A DNA stretch of 64,000 nucleotides from Psoroptes ovis. Its lineage: Eukaryota > Arthropoda > Arachnida > Sarcoptiformes > Psoroptidae. A model generated the notes under the pieces. It worked only from the letters and a program-made list of their open reading frames with translations, was not told the origin of the DNA and did not search any database. This document shows, one piece after another, positions 14,301 through 26,473 of this stretch. A program made the translations under genes and the position numbers. Position 1 is the first letter of the stretch, and each line of letters opens with the position of its first letter. The stretch is from NCBI GenBank assembly GCA_002943765.1, contig PQWQ01000002.1, forward strand, positions 5,084,001 to 5,148,000, in the 5' to 3' direction.

Positions 14301-17300
14301 ACAACAGCAAAACACAAAAAGATAATGAGTCCAATTTTCATGTTTCAAAGATGTTTTGAGTGGGTGAATGATAGAGTTCATCTGAAATGTGAATAAATGA
14401 ATATAAAATATTTTAAAGCATCTAATGCAGTCATTCTCAACCTTTTTTTCGCTGCGGCACACTGAAAAAAGGAAAAGCCTTTATTTCCAAAATCTTGCGG
14501 CACACCAAGTAAAGGAATAGTAAAGGAATGAGTTAGATTTACGAAATTTGGCGGCACATTTTTGAAATCTCGCGGAACACTAAAGTGCCGCGGAACACCG
14601 GTTGAGAATGACTGATCTAATGTGTGCATCTGTAAAAAGTATAAAATGTATATTTTTCTAAGCTTTGCGCATTTTTCAATTGATTTTTGTATATTTTTTT
14701 TCTTAGAATAAATACTTTTTACGAAATTTCAGCTGAAAATAATGGCTATTATTCATAGTCTTTATCTTCATTGTTACCAAACTTTTTTTGAATTCTTTTT
14801 TTTCTTCGGTTATTGTTATCGTTGAAATAAATAAATGTTTGCGTGTGTGTGTGTGTACATTTACCTGAGCAATATGATATGATTAAACATTGTATTTTAT
14901 ATTTCTATTTTTCACCATGAAATTCTTAAATTTCTTAAGAAATTCAAAAATGTGTCTATATTCACCCGGTAAAATTGTCTTTCGATTCATAGATACGCCC
15001 TGAGAAGAAGCCAAAAAAAAAGAAAAATTAAGAATGTCCATTTCTGGATTTTGTTTTTTGTTGTTATCTCACTAGAAAGCCAGTCATTTTTCTTTGTCTC
15101 GTTTATATAAGCCTCGGTTGGTCATGTGATAATCTTATTATTCTTTTATGATGAAGCTTTAATTCATCCCATAAAAAATAAATAAATAATCGAGTAAATC
15201 GTGATTTTTTGTATGTATAATCTTGAATAGTTCATTGCAATAATTACAGGTAAAACAAAAAAAAACTAGACAACTGTGTTTTGTTTTTTTCCTCCAAGAA
15301 AAGAATGTTTATCGTCGAAATTTTTTTCGCTTATCCAAAAATACAAAAATATAGATGAAATTACAGACTAAATTAATAGTGTAATGTGTTGACGTTTCGT
15401 AATTGATTAATTATAAATAGAACTCGAATAAACCATTGAAAACAATGGAAAAAATGATTACATACAGTAGTTGAAATAAAAATTTGAACTGGAAAGACTA
15501 TAGCTGAATATTCTGGCTGCATGCAGCTCGAATTCATTATTGTGAATATGTTTTGTAGATTCGACAAACTAAGCTCAAGTTCCTACATGTGTGTGCGGTG
15601 AGGCTTGATGAGAAAACCACGTGTTTTATCAAGGTTAATTGTCAAAGTCTCAATAAAAAAAATGAATAAATAAATAAATAGATTGCAAAATATAAATGAT
15701 GCCACATGATCAGCAGCTAAATGAGGCCAGCGCCATTTTTTTTCATTTTTCATTCATCAAGAATACTAAATTTCCTTATTTTTTTTTTTGTATTGTTTTA
15801 TTATTGATGCTGTTGCTTGTTGTTGTTGATTTGAAAATGAATAATGATGATAATATCATCAAATTAATAGTTTTCTTATGATCATTTTTTTTTTTTTTTT
15901 TGATCAAATTCAACAAAGATAATGGTTGAATCGTCATAATATTAATGATTATTATTATTACCTTGTCCGGAGTAAAGTTAGGAGTGTTCAAATTCAATTT
16001 TTTCAAAAACTATTGAAGATTTCTTAGCGAAACTTTAACATAATAAAATTTAGTTTTCTTCAAACCTTATAAATGATTTTCAAGGCCCAAGTACCATAGG
16101 GACCTTGTCAAAATGGCCCTTTTGCAAACTGTTCAAAATGACCAAATTAGCAGTATTTTTGGAAATATTTAAATTTTGTAATCGAATGCTTGAAATCCAT
16201 ATTTTCACGAGACAAGACAGTTTTGGTCACAAAAATTATGACCTGGGTCATATTGACCCGACTTTAAATGTCAAAATAGTTTTTCAGGGATAATCACGTG
16301 ACAACTTAATTTTCATGGAACCAAACATTATCAAGAAGAATATCATATCCTTGCAGTCTTTTTCAACCATTCTTGAACGGGCCATGGGTCCCGATTAACG
16401 TCCTATGGGCCTTGGTTGTTATTGCTTAATTTTCGTGCCAGAGATGCCGAAAGACGATGACATGGATATCCATGGTCATGATGAGAATGCTATTCTCTCA
16501 CCCGATCCCTGTTGTAAAAATTTTGGTCCTAGCTCTTATTTAACTGGGTAAAATTTCCACTTCCTTCAACAAGAGTATGCTGTAGTGGGGCCCAGAATTT
16601 TTCAGTGGGAGAAATGTGTCACTATCACTTTGAGAGACGTGTTGAGCAAAGTGAACTCTTGTGACATCAATCTTTTTTCAAGGTGATTTGGTCTTGGGTC
16701 CCATTGTTGGATTCGAATTTTTCGAAATCTGACTTGCTTTGATTTTAGGGGTGTTATGTTCCACACAAGGCTCATAGGAACTTCAAATTTGAGGAACAGA
16801 TCACCAACATTCCAGGCTCTTACATTCTTGAAACATTTTTTTGATTCCTCGGATTCTCGGGTCTTTTTCAACCCTTAAACAAACGACTAGTCTTCGATCA
16901 TTTTTGAGCTTTTTCTCCTACTGATGATTGATATCATCGATTTTTCTTCTGTTTTCTGAGAATATCCTAGGCCCATCAAAATTTCTCACAATTGTTTTTG
17001 GATTCTGGAAGCTGTGAATCCTGGAATTATGATGATTTTGTCAAAATCATGCTGTTTTTATTGGACCTTTTTAAAATGGGCCACTCTAGGGTCATCTCTG
17101 AGGGAAATTCGAAAATTCTTTTTTTTTTCGATGAAGCATTAGTCCCAGTACTAGTGGTGAAAATTTGGCCCCGAAACATCAAGCGATTGCTGAATTATTT
17201 AGATAGATGTCACCCTAACTTTACGCCGGACAAGGTAATATTATTATTATTATTATCAAAAACCATAAACATTTTTTTTTCTCTAATATTTTTCCTTTTT

Positions 17301-20300
17301 TTTCAATCCAATTTCGATGATGATAATGGGCCTGAATTGGTGGTAAAATTTTATTTTTTATTTTTTTTTAAATAAAATATATATTATGCATGTGTGGTGG
17401 AGGTCATTGAACGTCATTATATTATTATTATTATTATTTTTCATTTTATTTTATTTTATTTTGATCATCTTCGACATATAACATGAAATAATAAAAGATT
17501 GCATGTTCGTTTGTGTGTGTGTGTGTGTGTGTTTGTATGTTTGAATGTGGGGAGTAAATTACAAAGTACAAAACATGCCATCACACAGATATGCATAAAG
17601 TTTTGAATTAAAATTGAGAGAGAAAGAAAGAGAAAAAAATACGAAATAAAACATGGACATTTTGCAAGTGGTGGACATATGAAAAAATTGTTGTTGATGA
17701 TGATCACATGCCTGGCGTCATCATTTGATTGAGTTTAACAGTAATAATAATAATAATAATGATGATAATAACATCATTCAGTACAACATCAACAGCATTG
17801 AAAATGTCGATGACAAGTGAATAAGTCAAATGAAAAAAAAAATGAGTGAAAAAAACCAAAACTGAAATAATAGAAAATTCAATAGGAAATGAGCATTTCA
17901 TTGAAATCATCAAGCAAAGAGTTGTTTTTTTCATTGTTTGACTGTTTGTTTGAATTTTATTTTATTTTATTTTTTTCAAAATTTACAATCGTATAAATTG
18001 ACATATTGTATTTATTTATTGTTCCGGTTGGTTTGTGTTTTTGAAGAAAAAAAAATCGTATGAAAATTTTCGTACCTGTTCATTATTTTCGTTCAAAAAT
18101 TTGTATGGAACAAATGAATTTTGTTCAACAAAACGAAACAAAAAAGAAAACATTTTGAATGAACAAAATTTTATTTTTAAAAAATAAAATAGAAGGATTT
18201 TCACAATCCATCATTGTTCTTAAAAAAAATTTCAATTCAATTTTAAAATGTTTATGTTCAATATTGCTTTTGCTGGCTGGCTAGGTTTTAAGCCTTAAGA
18301 TTTGAATAGAAATGAAAAATGACCATTCATTTTGATGATTTTTTGTTTAATATTTATTTATCTATTTGTTTATTTTATCTGTCTGATAATTTTTAAAATG
18401 GATTTTTGAAATGAAAAATGTCATTATCAATTTTATAAAATCAATTTTTCTTTGATTGATTATTATTATTATTATGATTGTTATTATCATACATTATCAC
18501 TATTAATGCTATCATCATTATCATTATTTTATCAATAAATATTTTAAAATTTTTTTTTCATTCATTTCTTGAATTGAAGCACTTAACATTGACATATAAT
18601 ATACCATCCTTCTCGAATAGATGATATTAATATATAAAAATAAAGCTTGATATTAAATGATTGTTATTTATATTTTTTTTTTGAGATTGGGATGTTTTTT
18701 GTTGTTGTTGTTGTTATTGTTGTTGTATGCTTAATGTTAATGGTATTATCGTCAATTCAAGGTATATGGCGTATATATAAAATTACAATTGAAAAAAAAA
18801 CAGGATAAATCGAAATATTATTATAATAATTTAAAAAAAAGGTCAAAATACTGTTTTAAAATGATTTATGTGTCGATGTGATTTTTGAATGTATTTGGCG
18901 TAATAAGGAGAGAGAACGAGAGAAAGAAATAAAATTCTGGTGAAATATTGGATTCTCTAATAGATTTCCACCAACCTTGTGTGTGTGTAAATAAACGAGA
19001 AATTTCACACAATATTTTCGTAAGACGCGAAATATCTATCATACACAAGTGGGCGCCAAAAGAAAAAATGAAGGAGATTCGATATTTAATTAATCGATTT
19101 ATGTTTTTTTTTTAAAGATTTCAATGATATGTATTTCCATATTAATAATATTGAATTTGTTTTCTTTTTTTTATTTTAAATTGTGGCTGGTCATTATTAT
19201 TATTAATAGGAAGATGAATCTCAATACATTCAAAGTGGTTCGAATGTTGATGGTGTTGGTGGCGGCAGTGGTAGTAGTGATTCTGGTTTTCGAAGTGATC
19301 GTAACATTCCAAGTGCTGTAAGTTCAACTTTGTTATTATCTTTGAATTTTTTTGCATATAATCATGTTTTTTTTGCTAATCATCATTTAATTAATCACCA
19401 AAGGCTGATCGACGTGCCCATCATAATGCCCTAGAAAGAAAACGTCGTGATCATATTAAAGATTCATTTAGTAGTCTAAGAGATTCGGTGCCATCATTGC
19501 ATGGTGAAAAGGTTTGTTATCTTTTAATCATCGATGTTTTTTTTTTTCTATTTTGAGTTACTCATTTTCGTTATCTTGATTTAATAACAGGCATCACGTG
19601 CGCAAATTTTGAAAAAAGCAGCCGAATATATTCAATTTATGCGTAAAAAGAATACATCGATTGTGTCGGATATTGAAACTATTAAAGAACAGAATCGATT
19701 GCTTGAAGAGCAAAGTTTGTATTTTTTTTAATGCTATTTGGTATCATTAGATATTAATTTACCATTTTATTTTTTCAGTTCAAAATTATGAGAAACGATT
19801 GGCAATGTCACCGACACGATCATCGGCATCCTCAACACCCACACAGACATTATTATCACCAAATAATAATAATTCAAATTCATTGTATTCGACTGGTGTT
19901 CAGTCATTGTTGACTATTGGAGCTGCGGCCGCATCTGAATCGTCAGTGAATGGTGTTACATCACCAACCATAAGCTATGGCGATATTTCAGAAAATAGTA
20001 ATGAAAGTAATGTAACTTCAAATAGTGACTTGAATATGTCGTTAAATGGTGGCAATGGAAGACTAACAGATTCACCAATCCTGTCTCAAACATCGTCGGC
20101 AGCAACACCAACCACCGTGGTTACGATGAACCCAACCACTGCAATCGTTCAACGACAGTCGACTGGAAGACAGTTAGCAACGCAACCATTGACTACACAG
20201 CAAGCTCAATTGCTTATCAATGGTAGCTCTGCTGGGGCAACTGTTCGTTCAGTAGTTAAGAACGGTTCAAGTACTATTATTGTACAGAATCCACAGATCA

Positions 20301-20896
20301 AATCGAATTCTAATGGCCCCCACGTGATTCATGTACCAGCAAACAATAATTGCAGCAATGCGGCTACAGCTACTCCAATTATCATTTCTACTACATCGTT
20401 GACCAACGCAAATGGAACCAACAATTCACTGGCTGCCAATGGAAACACAACATACCGAGTGTTGAATGCCAAAGCATCTGGTGGAAATTCACCTACAATA
20501 TCATTTGCTCCTGCAACAGCGACTACTGCCGCTGCTAATGGTGCATATCGAACTGTGCTTGTCCAGCCTAGTACCACGTTGACCACACAGCAATCATCAA
20601 GTGGCACCACAACGCCCAACATTCATATTGTATCAACTATTCCAGCATATTCCGGTAGAGTAGTTGGCACTAGTACCGGCACAACCAAACGTTTTAAGAT
20701 CTCAGCTACAACGGCGCCTTCCGCTGAATCAAATATTGAAATTAATAATAATAATAATAGTAATAATAAAAAATCTAATACCTCATCATCATTGAATAAT
20801 GCCACATCGACTATCATCAAGTCATCAACCAATAGCGGTTCAACAAATGCTTCTAATAATAGTAAAACATTTAATATTACATCTGTTTCATCTTGA
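11363..20896 (+). CDS. MAX: MAX bHLH-leucine zipper transcription factor with very long C-terminal tail
   Basis: Exons are 11363-11401, 19210-19317, 19404-19511, 19591-19714 and 19779-20896, giving 498 residues with every junction in phase. The short first exon (MDMLSDEGDLYSD) matches the acidic N-terminus expected of MAX. The basic region at residues 50-67 reads ADRRAHHNALERKRRDHI, with the E-box-contacting His, Glu and Arg residues present, followed by helix-loop-helix (KDSFSSLRDSVPSLHGEKASRA) and a short zipper to about residue 135. MAX is the obligate dimer partner of MYC, MXD and MNT proteins and binds CACGTG in the nucleus. The odd part is the tail of about 360 residues, rich in Ser, Thr, Asn and Ala; typical MAX is about 160 residues. 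An insert rich in Gly and Ser (exon 2) precedes the basic region. The open frame through the tail is continuous, so this is not a sequencing break. Intron 1 is 7.8 kb and carries transposons. Confidence 0.93.
14428..14614. mobile_element. hAT-type MITE with 8-bp target duplication
   Basis: The element is 187 bp and is bounded by perfect 15-base terminal inverted repeats, CAGTCATTCTCAACC and its complement. Both sides carry the direct 8-base repeat ATCTAATG (14420-14427 and 14615-14622), the target-site duplication length of hAT elements. The interior contains the words GCGGCACAC and GCCGCGGAACACCGG, typical of hAT terminal regions. It is too short to code for a transposase, so it is non-autonomous. 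The intact duplication suggests a fairly young insertion. It lies in MAX intron 1. Confidence 0.92.
15961..17235. mobile_element. 1,275 bp TA-flanked DNA transposon, copy 1
   Basis: The element has 22-base terminal inverted repeats, CCTTGTCCGGAGTAAAGTTAGG on the left and the complement of CCTTGTCCGGCGTAAAGTTAGG on the right, which differ at one position. It is flanked by TA on both sides, as for Tc1/mariner-type elements. It is visibly richer in GC than surrounding DNA. Its open frames (about 62, 89 and 83-127 residues, in different strands) do not resemble a DDE transposase, so it is probably non-autonomous or belongs to a family I do not recognise. A second copy of identical length lies inverted at 32916-34190. 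This copy is in MAX intron 1 and contains TCACGTGA at 16294-16301. Confidence 0.9.
17510..17531. repeat. (GT)n microsatellite
   Basis: About ten consecutive GT units occur in MAX intron 1. Confidence 0.8.
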
Positions 20897-22987
20897 ATAC
20901 AAAAAAAAAGAATTTATATAAATATAACTATTACTAATTATCATTATTAATTTCAAAACAAGATAAAAAAATAAATTTTTAGTTGCAAACAAAACAAAAC
21001 GAAAAAAATCCTTATTATTCAAGAATTTACAATGTTCTTGTAAAATTGATGATAAACGATTCCATTTTCATGGTAGACTTCACTAATATTTTCAAGAAAA
21101 AAAAATAAATACATTCATCCAACAGTCATAGAGCTTCAAATGTTACTTGTTGCCCACAAATTGTCAGCTTTGATTGAGAAAAAAAAAACCCGAAGAAAAT
21201 GAATCAATAAAATTAAAGATCAAATCTAAATCGAATACATTTATATAGTCCAAGTATTATCAAGTTATAACAACTCATCTTTTTTTCTTATATATTTCGA
21301 TGTTCCATGCATTACAAATATAATATATTTTAAAATGCAAAAAAATAACCTTATAATAACAATTAATGAAATAATTTTGAATATATTTTATAACCTTAAC
21401 AGTAACAGTAATGAAAAAATGAAATTATTCATTTAAAAAATGAAGTTCATTTTCCTCAAAAATTAAATGTAAAATATCGAATAATTATTTTCAATTTCAA
21501 TCGGCATCATTCACTTATCACAAACACCACCACCACCACACTACATATTAAAAATGACACATTAATAACCACACATACACATAAAAATAAATGTGACAAC
21601 AACAAAATGACAGAAGAAATGACCCCCCCCTTTAAAAAAAATGTGAAAAAATTTTGTTGTGATAAAATTTTAATAATAATTAATGATTCATTGAATCAAT
21701 CATTCATTCATTCTGATGAAAATTCTCCATGTTTATGACAAAATTGAATTTTTTTTAATTCAAAATTCAAAAAATTTAAATTGATTTGTTTTTTTTTCAT
21801 TATTATTATATCTTATATGTATTGTATTGTAGTATTTTTTTTGTTTGTTTGTTTGTTTATTTGTTCATGTAAATATTATTTACTATCATTACTAATTGTC
21901 ATAAACAATTTAACAATTCTAAATGGACACATCAATACATTGCTTTACTCGTTATCAATTTATCATTTTCAATTATATCAATGAACAAACCGAATCGAGA
22001 ATCTCTAATCACACACAAACACACACACACACACACCCGAATTGATCGAATATCAAATCATTGTTGATGATCAAGCAACATAGCCACATTTTCACATAAA
22101 CATTATTACACGCACATTTAAATTGTTTATTTTGCAAATTTTAAATTTTGAAAAAAAATGAAAATTTATAAATTTTAATCCTTTCATTACTTGAAAACAA
22201 AACAAATCATAAATTCAAATTCATAAATCAATTCAATTTGTTTTTCTTTTCTTCTCATTCGTTAACAAATACTTTGTTTGTTTTATATTTTTTTTTTGTG
22301 TTTATTTTCATCATTAAATCCATCATTATTTTCATTGTTCATCATCATCATCAATTCTTTCAAACTTATCAACTCTTTCAAACACATAAACACACGGACA
22401 GACATGAAACAAAACAAAAAAAAAATACGAATTTTTTCGAAATCTGTGTTTTCTACATTTTTTGTTTGTTTGTTGATCAATGAATGATCAATGTAGAAAC
22501 ACAATATAATCTGAGTCTAACTGATTTGTCATGTTTTTTATCTTTGATGTATAATCTAATTCAAAATTCAATGATGATTATTATTATCATTATTATGATT
22601 ATCGAATTATAAATTATCTTAATTCTATATTCGATTCTATTTAATCGAAAACAAGAAGAAAAAATCGTCGAATTTAAATTTCAAATTGAAATTTGAATTT
22701 TGATTCTTTTCTTTTTTTTAAATATTCAAATTTGTCATTTTATTATCATTATTAATATTATTAATTTTATTGATATTTGTAATAAACAATTCTTTTATTT
22801 TCATTTCTTTCATTCATTTTTTTTTCTAAATTTGTAATTTGAATAAAAATGAATTATGAAAAAAAATTGAAATTCATTTAATTTGATTTTAGAATTTTCG
22901 TTCCAGTTTATAATTGTGTTAAACCCCTTTGATCAGTTGATTGATTTTTAGTTTTTAATTTTTCTTCTGTGTGTGTTTTTATATGAA
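20897..22987. other. MAX 3' flank and upstream region of the Ser/Lys-rich gene
   Basis: Several AATAAA-type signals follow the MAX stop codon (for example near 20970 and 21105), so the MAX 3' end is probably here. The rest is AT-rich with a CA repeat near 22017-22037 and no recognisable coding exon. Confidence 0.5.
22017..22037. repeat. (CA)n microsatellite
   Basis: A short run of CA units lies between MAX and the next gene. Confidence 0.7.
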
Positions 22988-24529
22988 ATGACTGATAAAA
23001 AATCCAAATCAACTAATAAATCATCATCACCATCATCAGCAGCAGCAGCAAAAGATTGTCAAGATGATTTTGTACTATCATTAGATTCAAAAATTGGTTC
23101 AACAATATTCACTAGGCCAAATTTAATGAAAGATATTGATATTACAACAAATCATAGTAAAAATTATGCATCAAGATTTTCAAAATTAAAAGCTGCTTGT
23201 CAAAAACCTTATATCGATGATCATAATACCGATAATGATGGAAGTAAAAATAATGATAATTTGAAAAAGAAAAATGAAAAAATAGATTCCAACGATTCTA
23301 AGATGAATAAATCATCAAAATCATCTTCTAAATCCCCTAAAAACAAAAATCATAATGAAAGCGAAATTGATTCAAAATTAAAAGATGCGGCCAAATCAGA
23401 ACAAAAATCACATGATGATACTGATACTAAGAAGATCATTAGCCAGACTTGTGATCATGATAAAAAAATCGATAAGCATTCGAAATCCAAAGACCATCCG
23501 AAATCCGCTGCTAAATCTGACAATAATAGTAATGATGATAATAAAAAAATTAAAAATGGGTCAAAGTCAAAAGAACCTTCAAAATTTGAATCTAAATCTA
23601 CCGATAAAGCTAAAAGTGACAATTTCGATAGAAATGATCATGTTTCCATTAGTTCACCGAACGTTATTGATGATCTTCACGATAAAACATCGAAAAAAAG
23701 TTCAAATAAAAGTGAAAAACATAAAGAAAATGATAGAAAATCATCGGTACCGAAATCGATTTCTTCTTGTGAAAATTTATCAATAAATTCATTGGATAAA
23801 AGATCAAAACTAAAATCAGACAAAAAGATCATGGATAAAGATTCCGGTAAAGATTCAAGAAAATCTCATTCACATCATCATCATTCTAAAAAAGATCAAA
23901 TTGATAAACCAAAATCGATTGGTGTATCATCAAATTTATCCGCTAAATCATTAAGTTCATGTGTTCAAAGTGTTAATTCGCTGAAAAAATCTGAATCAAT
24001 GCATAAAAAACATTCATCATCATCATTGGATAATCGAAAATCTAGCCTTACAAGTGCAGTTGATCCATGTTTAACTGGCCGTTCACGTTTATCACGTGTG
24101 AATACAGAAAAATTTAAAATATATCGATTAACATCTGGTAATGTACGATTTGTCAATGTAGATGCAATGTCAACATCATCATTGAAAACTGAAAATAATG
24201 GATTAATGAACAAAACGGTTAAAACGACCGAAAAATTGAAATCAGATATTAAAGCCAATCAACATTCCAATCATCATCATCATAGTCATCTACAACAGCA
24301 ACAACAACAACCATTAAAAATGTCTAAAAGTATGGAAAGTTTTCGTAGAAAAATGAAAACTAATCAAAACTTGAAACATGTACAATCTACAATGCAATCT
24401 AATATATCACAGCATATCAGTCAATCATCTTGTTCAAGAATCAATGCTGATAAGGATAATGAACCAGAATCGACCATATCGAAACCATCTTCATCATCAA
24501 CAACATCAGCATTGTCAAATGACAAATGA
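22988..24529 (+). CDS. Ser/Lys/Asn-rich protein of unknown function, single exon
   Basis: An uninterrupted frame of 513 codons begins at the first ATG after an in-frame TAG (22949). I do not recognise a family. The middle (about residues 90-360) is low-complexity and very rich in Ser, Lys and Asp, suggesting a disordered, probably nuclear or cytoskeletal protein. Two segments look more ordered and may be conserved: about residues 25-72 (DDFVLSLDSKIG through ASRFSKLKAACQKPY) and a region at about residues 360-400 (LTGRSRLSRVNTEKFKIYRL followed by TSGNVRFVNVDA). There are His runs and a Gln run near the C-terminal third. No signal peptide or membrane segment is visible. Codon use is consistent along the frame and no frame breaks occur, which argues that it is translated. 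The function is not predicted. Confidence 0.7.
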   Translation: MTDKKSKSTNKSSSPSSAAAAKDCQDDFVLSLDSKIGSTIFTRPNLMKDIDITTNHSKNYASRFSKLKAACQKPYIDDHNTDNDGSKNNDNLKKKNEKIDSNDSKMNKSSKSSSKSPKNKNHNESEIDSKLKDAAKSEQKSHDDTDTKKIISQTCDHDKKIDKHSKSKDHPKSAAKSDNNSNDDNKKIKNGSKSKEPSKFESKSTDKAKSDNFDRNDHVSISSPNVIDDLHDKTSKKSSNKSEKHKENDRKSSVPKSISSCENLSINSLDKRSKLKSDKKIMDKDSGKDSRKSHSHHHHSKKDQIDKPKSIGVSSNLSAKSLSSCVQSVNSLKKSESMHKKHSSSSLDNRKSSLTSAVDPCLTGRSRLSRVNTEKFKIYRLTSGNVRFVNVDAMSTSSLKTENNGLMNKTVKTTEKLKSDIKANQHSNHHHHSHLQQQQQQPLKMSKSMESFRRKMKTNQNLKHVQSTMQSNISQHISQSSCSRINADKDNEPESTISKPSSSSTTSALSNDK

Positions 24530-26449
24530 AATTATCGAGTTGGGTGGTTGACATTTAATATTCAAAAATTCAAAAATTCAAATGAATTTTCCATTCAAAG
24601 ATGGCGACTTTTAATTTAAAAAATGAATAAAATGAAATGAATAAATCCGACCAATATGCATTTCATTTTCATATGAAAAACATTCAATTTCAATTTAATA
24701 ATATTTCAATCATTTGAAAAAAATGGGTTTCCATCAAAATCATCTGATTTTTTGTTTGAAATCATTTGCTTCAATTTTTCCCATTGACATTGGTGGGTTG
24801 TTGTATCGAATTGTATGATTATGAATAATTACAAATGATAATTCATTTGCAACATTCCAGTAAGTACACAATTAATCAATAAATCAATCAATAAACAAAT
24901 GAAATACAAGAAATTATTCATCATAATTACACTTGAATCGAAGGTGACAAAAACAAATTATATGGCTATTTAATGATGTGATCATAAGATCACATTATTA
25001 TTATTATTGTGATGATTTAAAACACATTTCAAATCAAACATTTTAAAACATAAATAGTTCAATTTGTCGATATGCAAGGATTTTTCTTTTCTTTTATTTC
25101 ATTTTATTTCTTTGTTGAATATAGCCCCATTAAAAAGCAAATAAATCATATTTTTTGCTTTACGAAAATTAACAAATTGTTAATAGCTCAAAGTAAATTA
25201 ATTGAAAATTAAAGATCAATGCACCAATTGACGGTCATCATATCATTAACTAATTATTACAAATGAAAATGAATGTACGAATGTAATGAAAATAAACTAC
25301 AATTTTCAATTCATCATTTAAACATTTCTCATCTATCATAATCATGATTGAATTATTCACATTCAAATACTAATTTCGAACTGTTAAACCCATTAAAACT
25401 ATTCAAATTAAATGAATGATAAATCATCCTTCATAATCCTTTCACTATTTTCGATCCTCATCAACCGAGCAATAACTAGTGTATTAGAATTATTCAAATT
25501 TCAATTCAAATCCCTCTTGGTGAATATTTCACATTCAATTTTTGCATTCACAAATTAATTTTTTTGCTCCGTAAATGACAAATTGATCGGTTACAACCAT
25601 CATCACCAAATCACCGTTGTACTGAGGAAGACTGATATAAAGGTCAATAATTCAATTCTTGGTGATAATTTCACACTTGCACCAACACTTACAAATGTTA
25701 TTTCCGCGATGAATTTATCGATTGAATGAAAAATTAAATACTCAAAGGGGTTGAATTGAAAAAGAGATAAATTATTGATCAATGAAATTTGTTCATCATT
25801 ATTACAATCATCAAATATCATCAAATTGATTTTTATCATTAATTTCATTGAGTGATTGATTTGATCAAATTGATCAAATCAAATTCGATTTTGCTTCCAC
25901 CAAACGTATCGTTTTGTAAACAAATTTTTTTTATCATTTATTTATTTTTATTTTCATTATTTTCAATTTGAAAATGATTATTTTGTTTTTTTATTTTTGT
26001 CAATTTCTATTTGCTTTTTGTCATCATCATCATCATCATCATTGTTTTTTGTTTAATTTGTTGTTGATGACCGTTGACTTCTGTATTTATTATAAACACA
26101 TTCATCGATGTATTTTTTTCTGATACAAAATTTGATTTGTTATTTATCAATTGTTATTTATGTCTAATCATCATCATCATCATCATCATCAACGATATTT
26201 GTTGAAATTAATAAGAAACAAAAATGTCATTTACCGAAGTGTACATCGCACTAAATGTTTTCGATGAATGAATGAATGAAGCATTTTTTTACCAATTTAC
26301 ATTGGTTTTTTCAGATATATGTGATATTGATTCATCAAGAAAAATATTAAAATTTAAATCAAAGAAAAATCTTTGTGCTACAATTTTTTTTAGTGCATTG
26401 AAATTTATATTTAAAAAAATAGACGGAAATGATCTCAAATTTTATTTGA

Positions 26450-26473
26450 TTTTTTTTTTTTTTTTTTTTTTTT
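26450..26473. repeat. Poly(T) tract, 24 bases
   Basis: An uninterrupted run of T follows a GA dinucleotide and is one of the two longest homopolymers in the window. Confidence 0.85.

Larger units (their letters stand above)
11402..19209 (+). other. MAX intron 1 (7.8 kb) with inserted transposons
   Basis: The intron begins GTAAGTAA after exon 1 and ends ATTAATAG before exon 2. It holds a hAT-type MITE (14428-14614) and copy 1 of the 1,275 bp DNA transposon (15961-17235), along with GT and AT-rich microsatellites. A short patch with higher CG content lies near 13040-13100. No other gene is recognised inside it. Confidence 0.75.

Noticed and set aside
14378..14629. 83-residue open frame on the minus strand (VPRHFSVPRDFKNVPPNF-like)
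   Set aside because: It lies almost wholly within the hAT MITE, whose inverted ends generate the apparent coding pattern; no transposase or host domain is present.
16602..16871. 89-residue frame repeated at 33280-33549, and 62-, 83- and 127-residue frames
   Set aside because: They are identical in both transposon copies because the copies are recent. They show no transposase motifs or homology, and the 127-residue frame runs past the element end into flanking repeats.
20329..20832. 97- and 69-residue minus-strand frames in MAX exon 5
   Set aside because: They are shadows of the real MAX frame created by codon periodicity.
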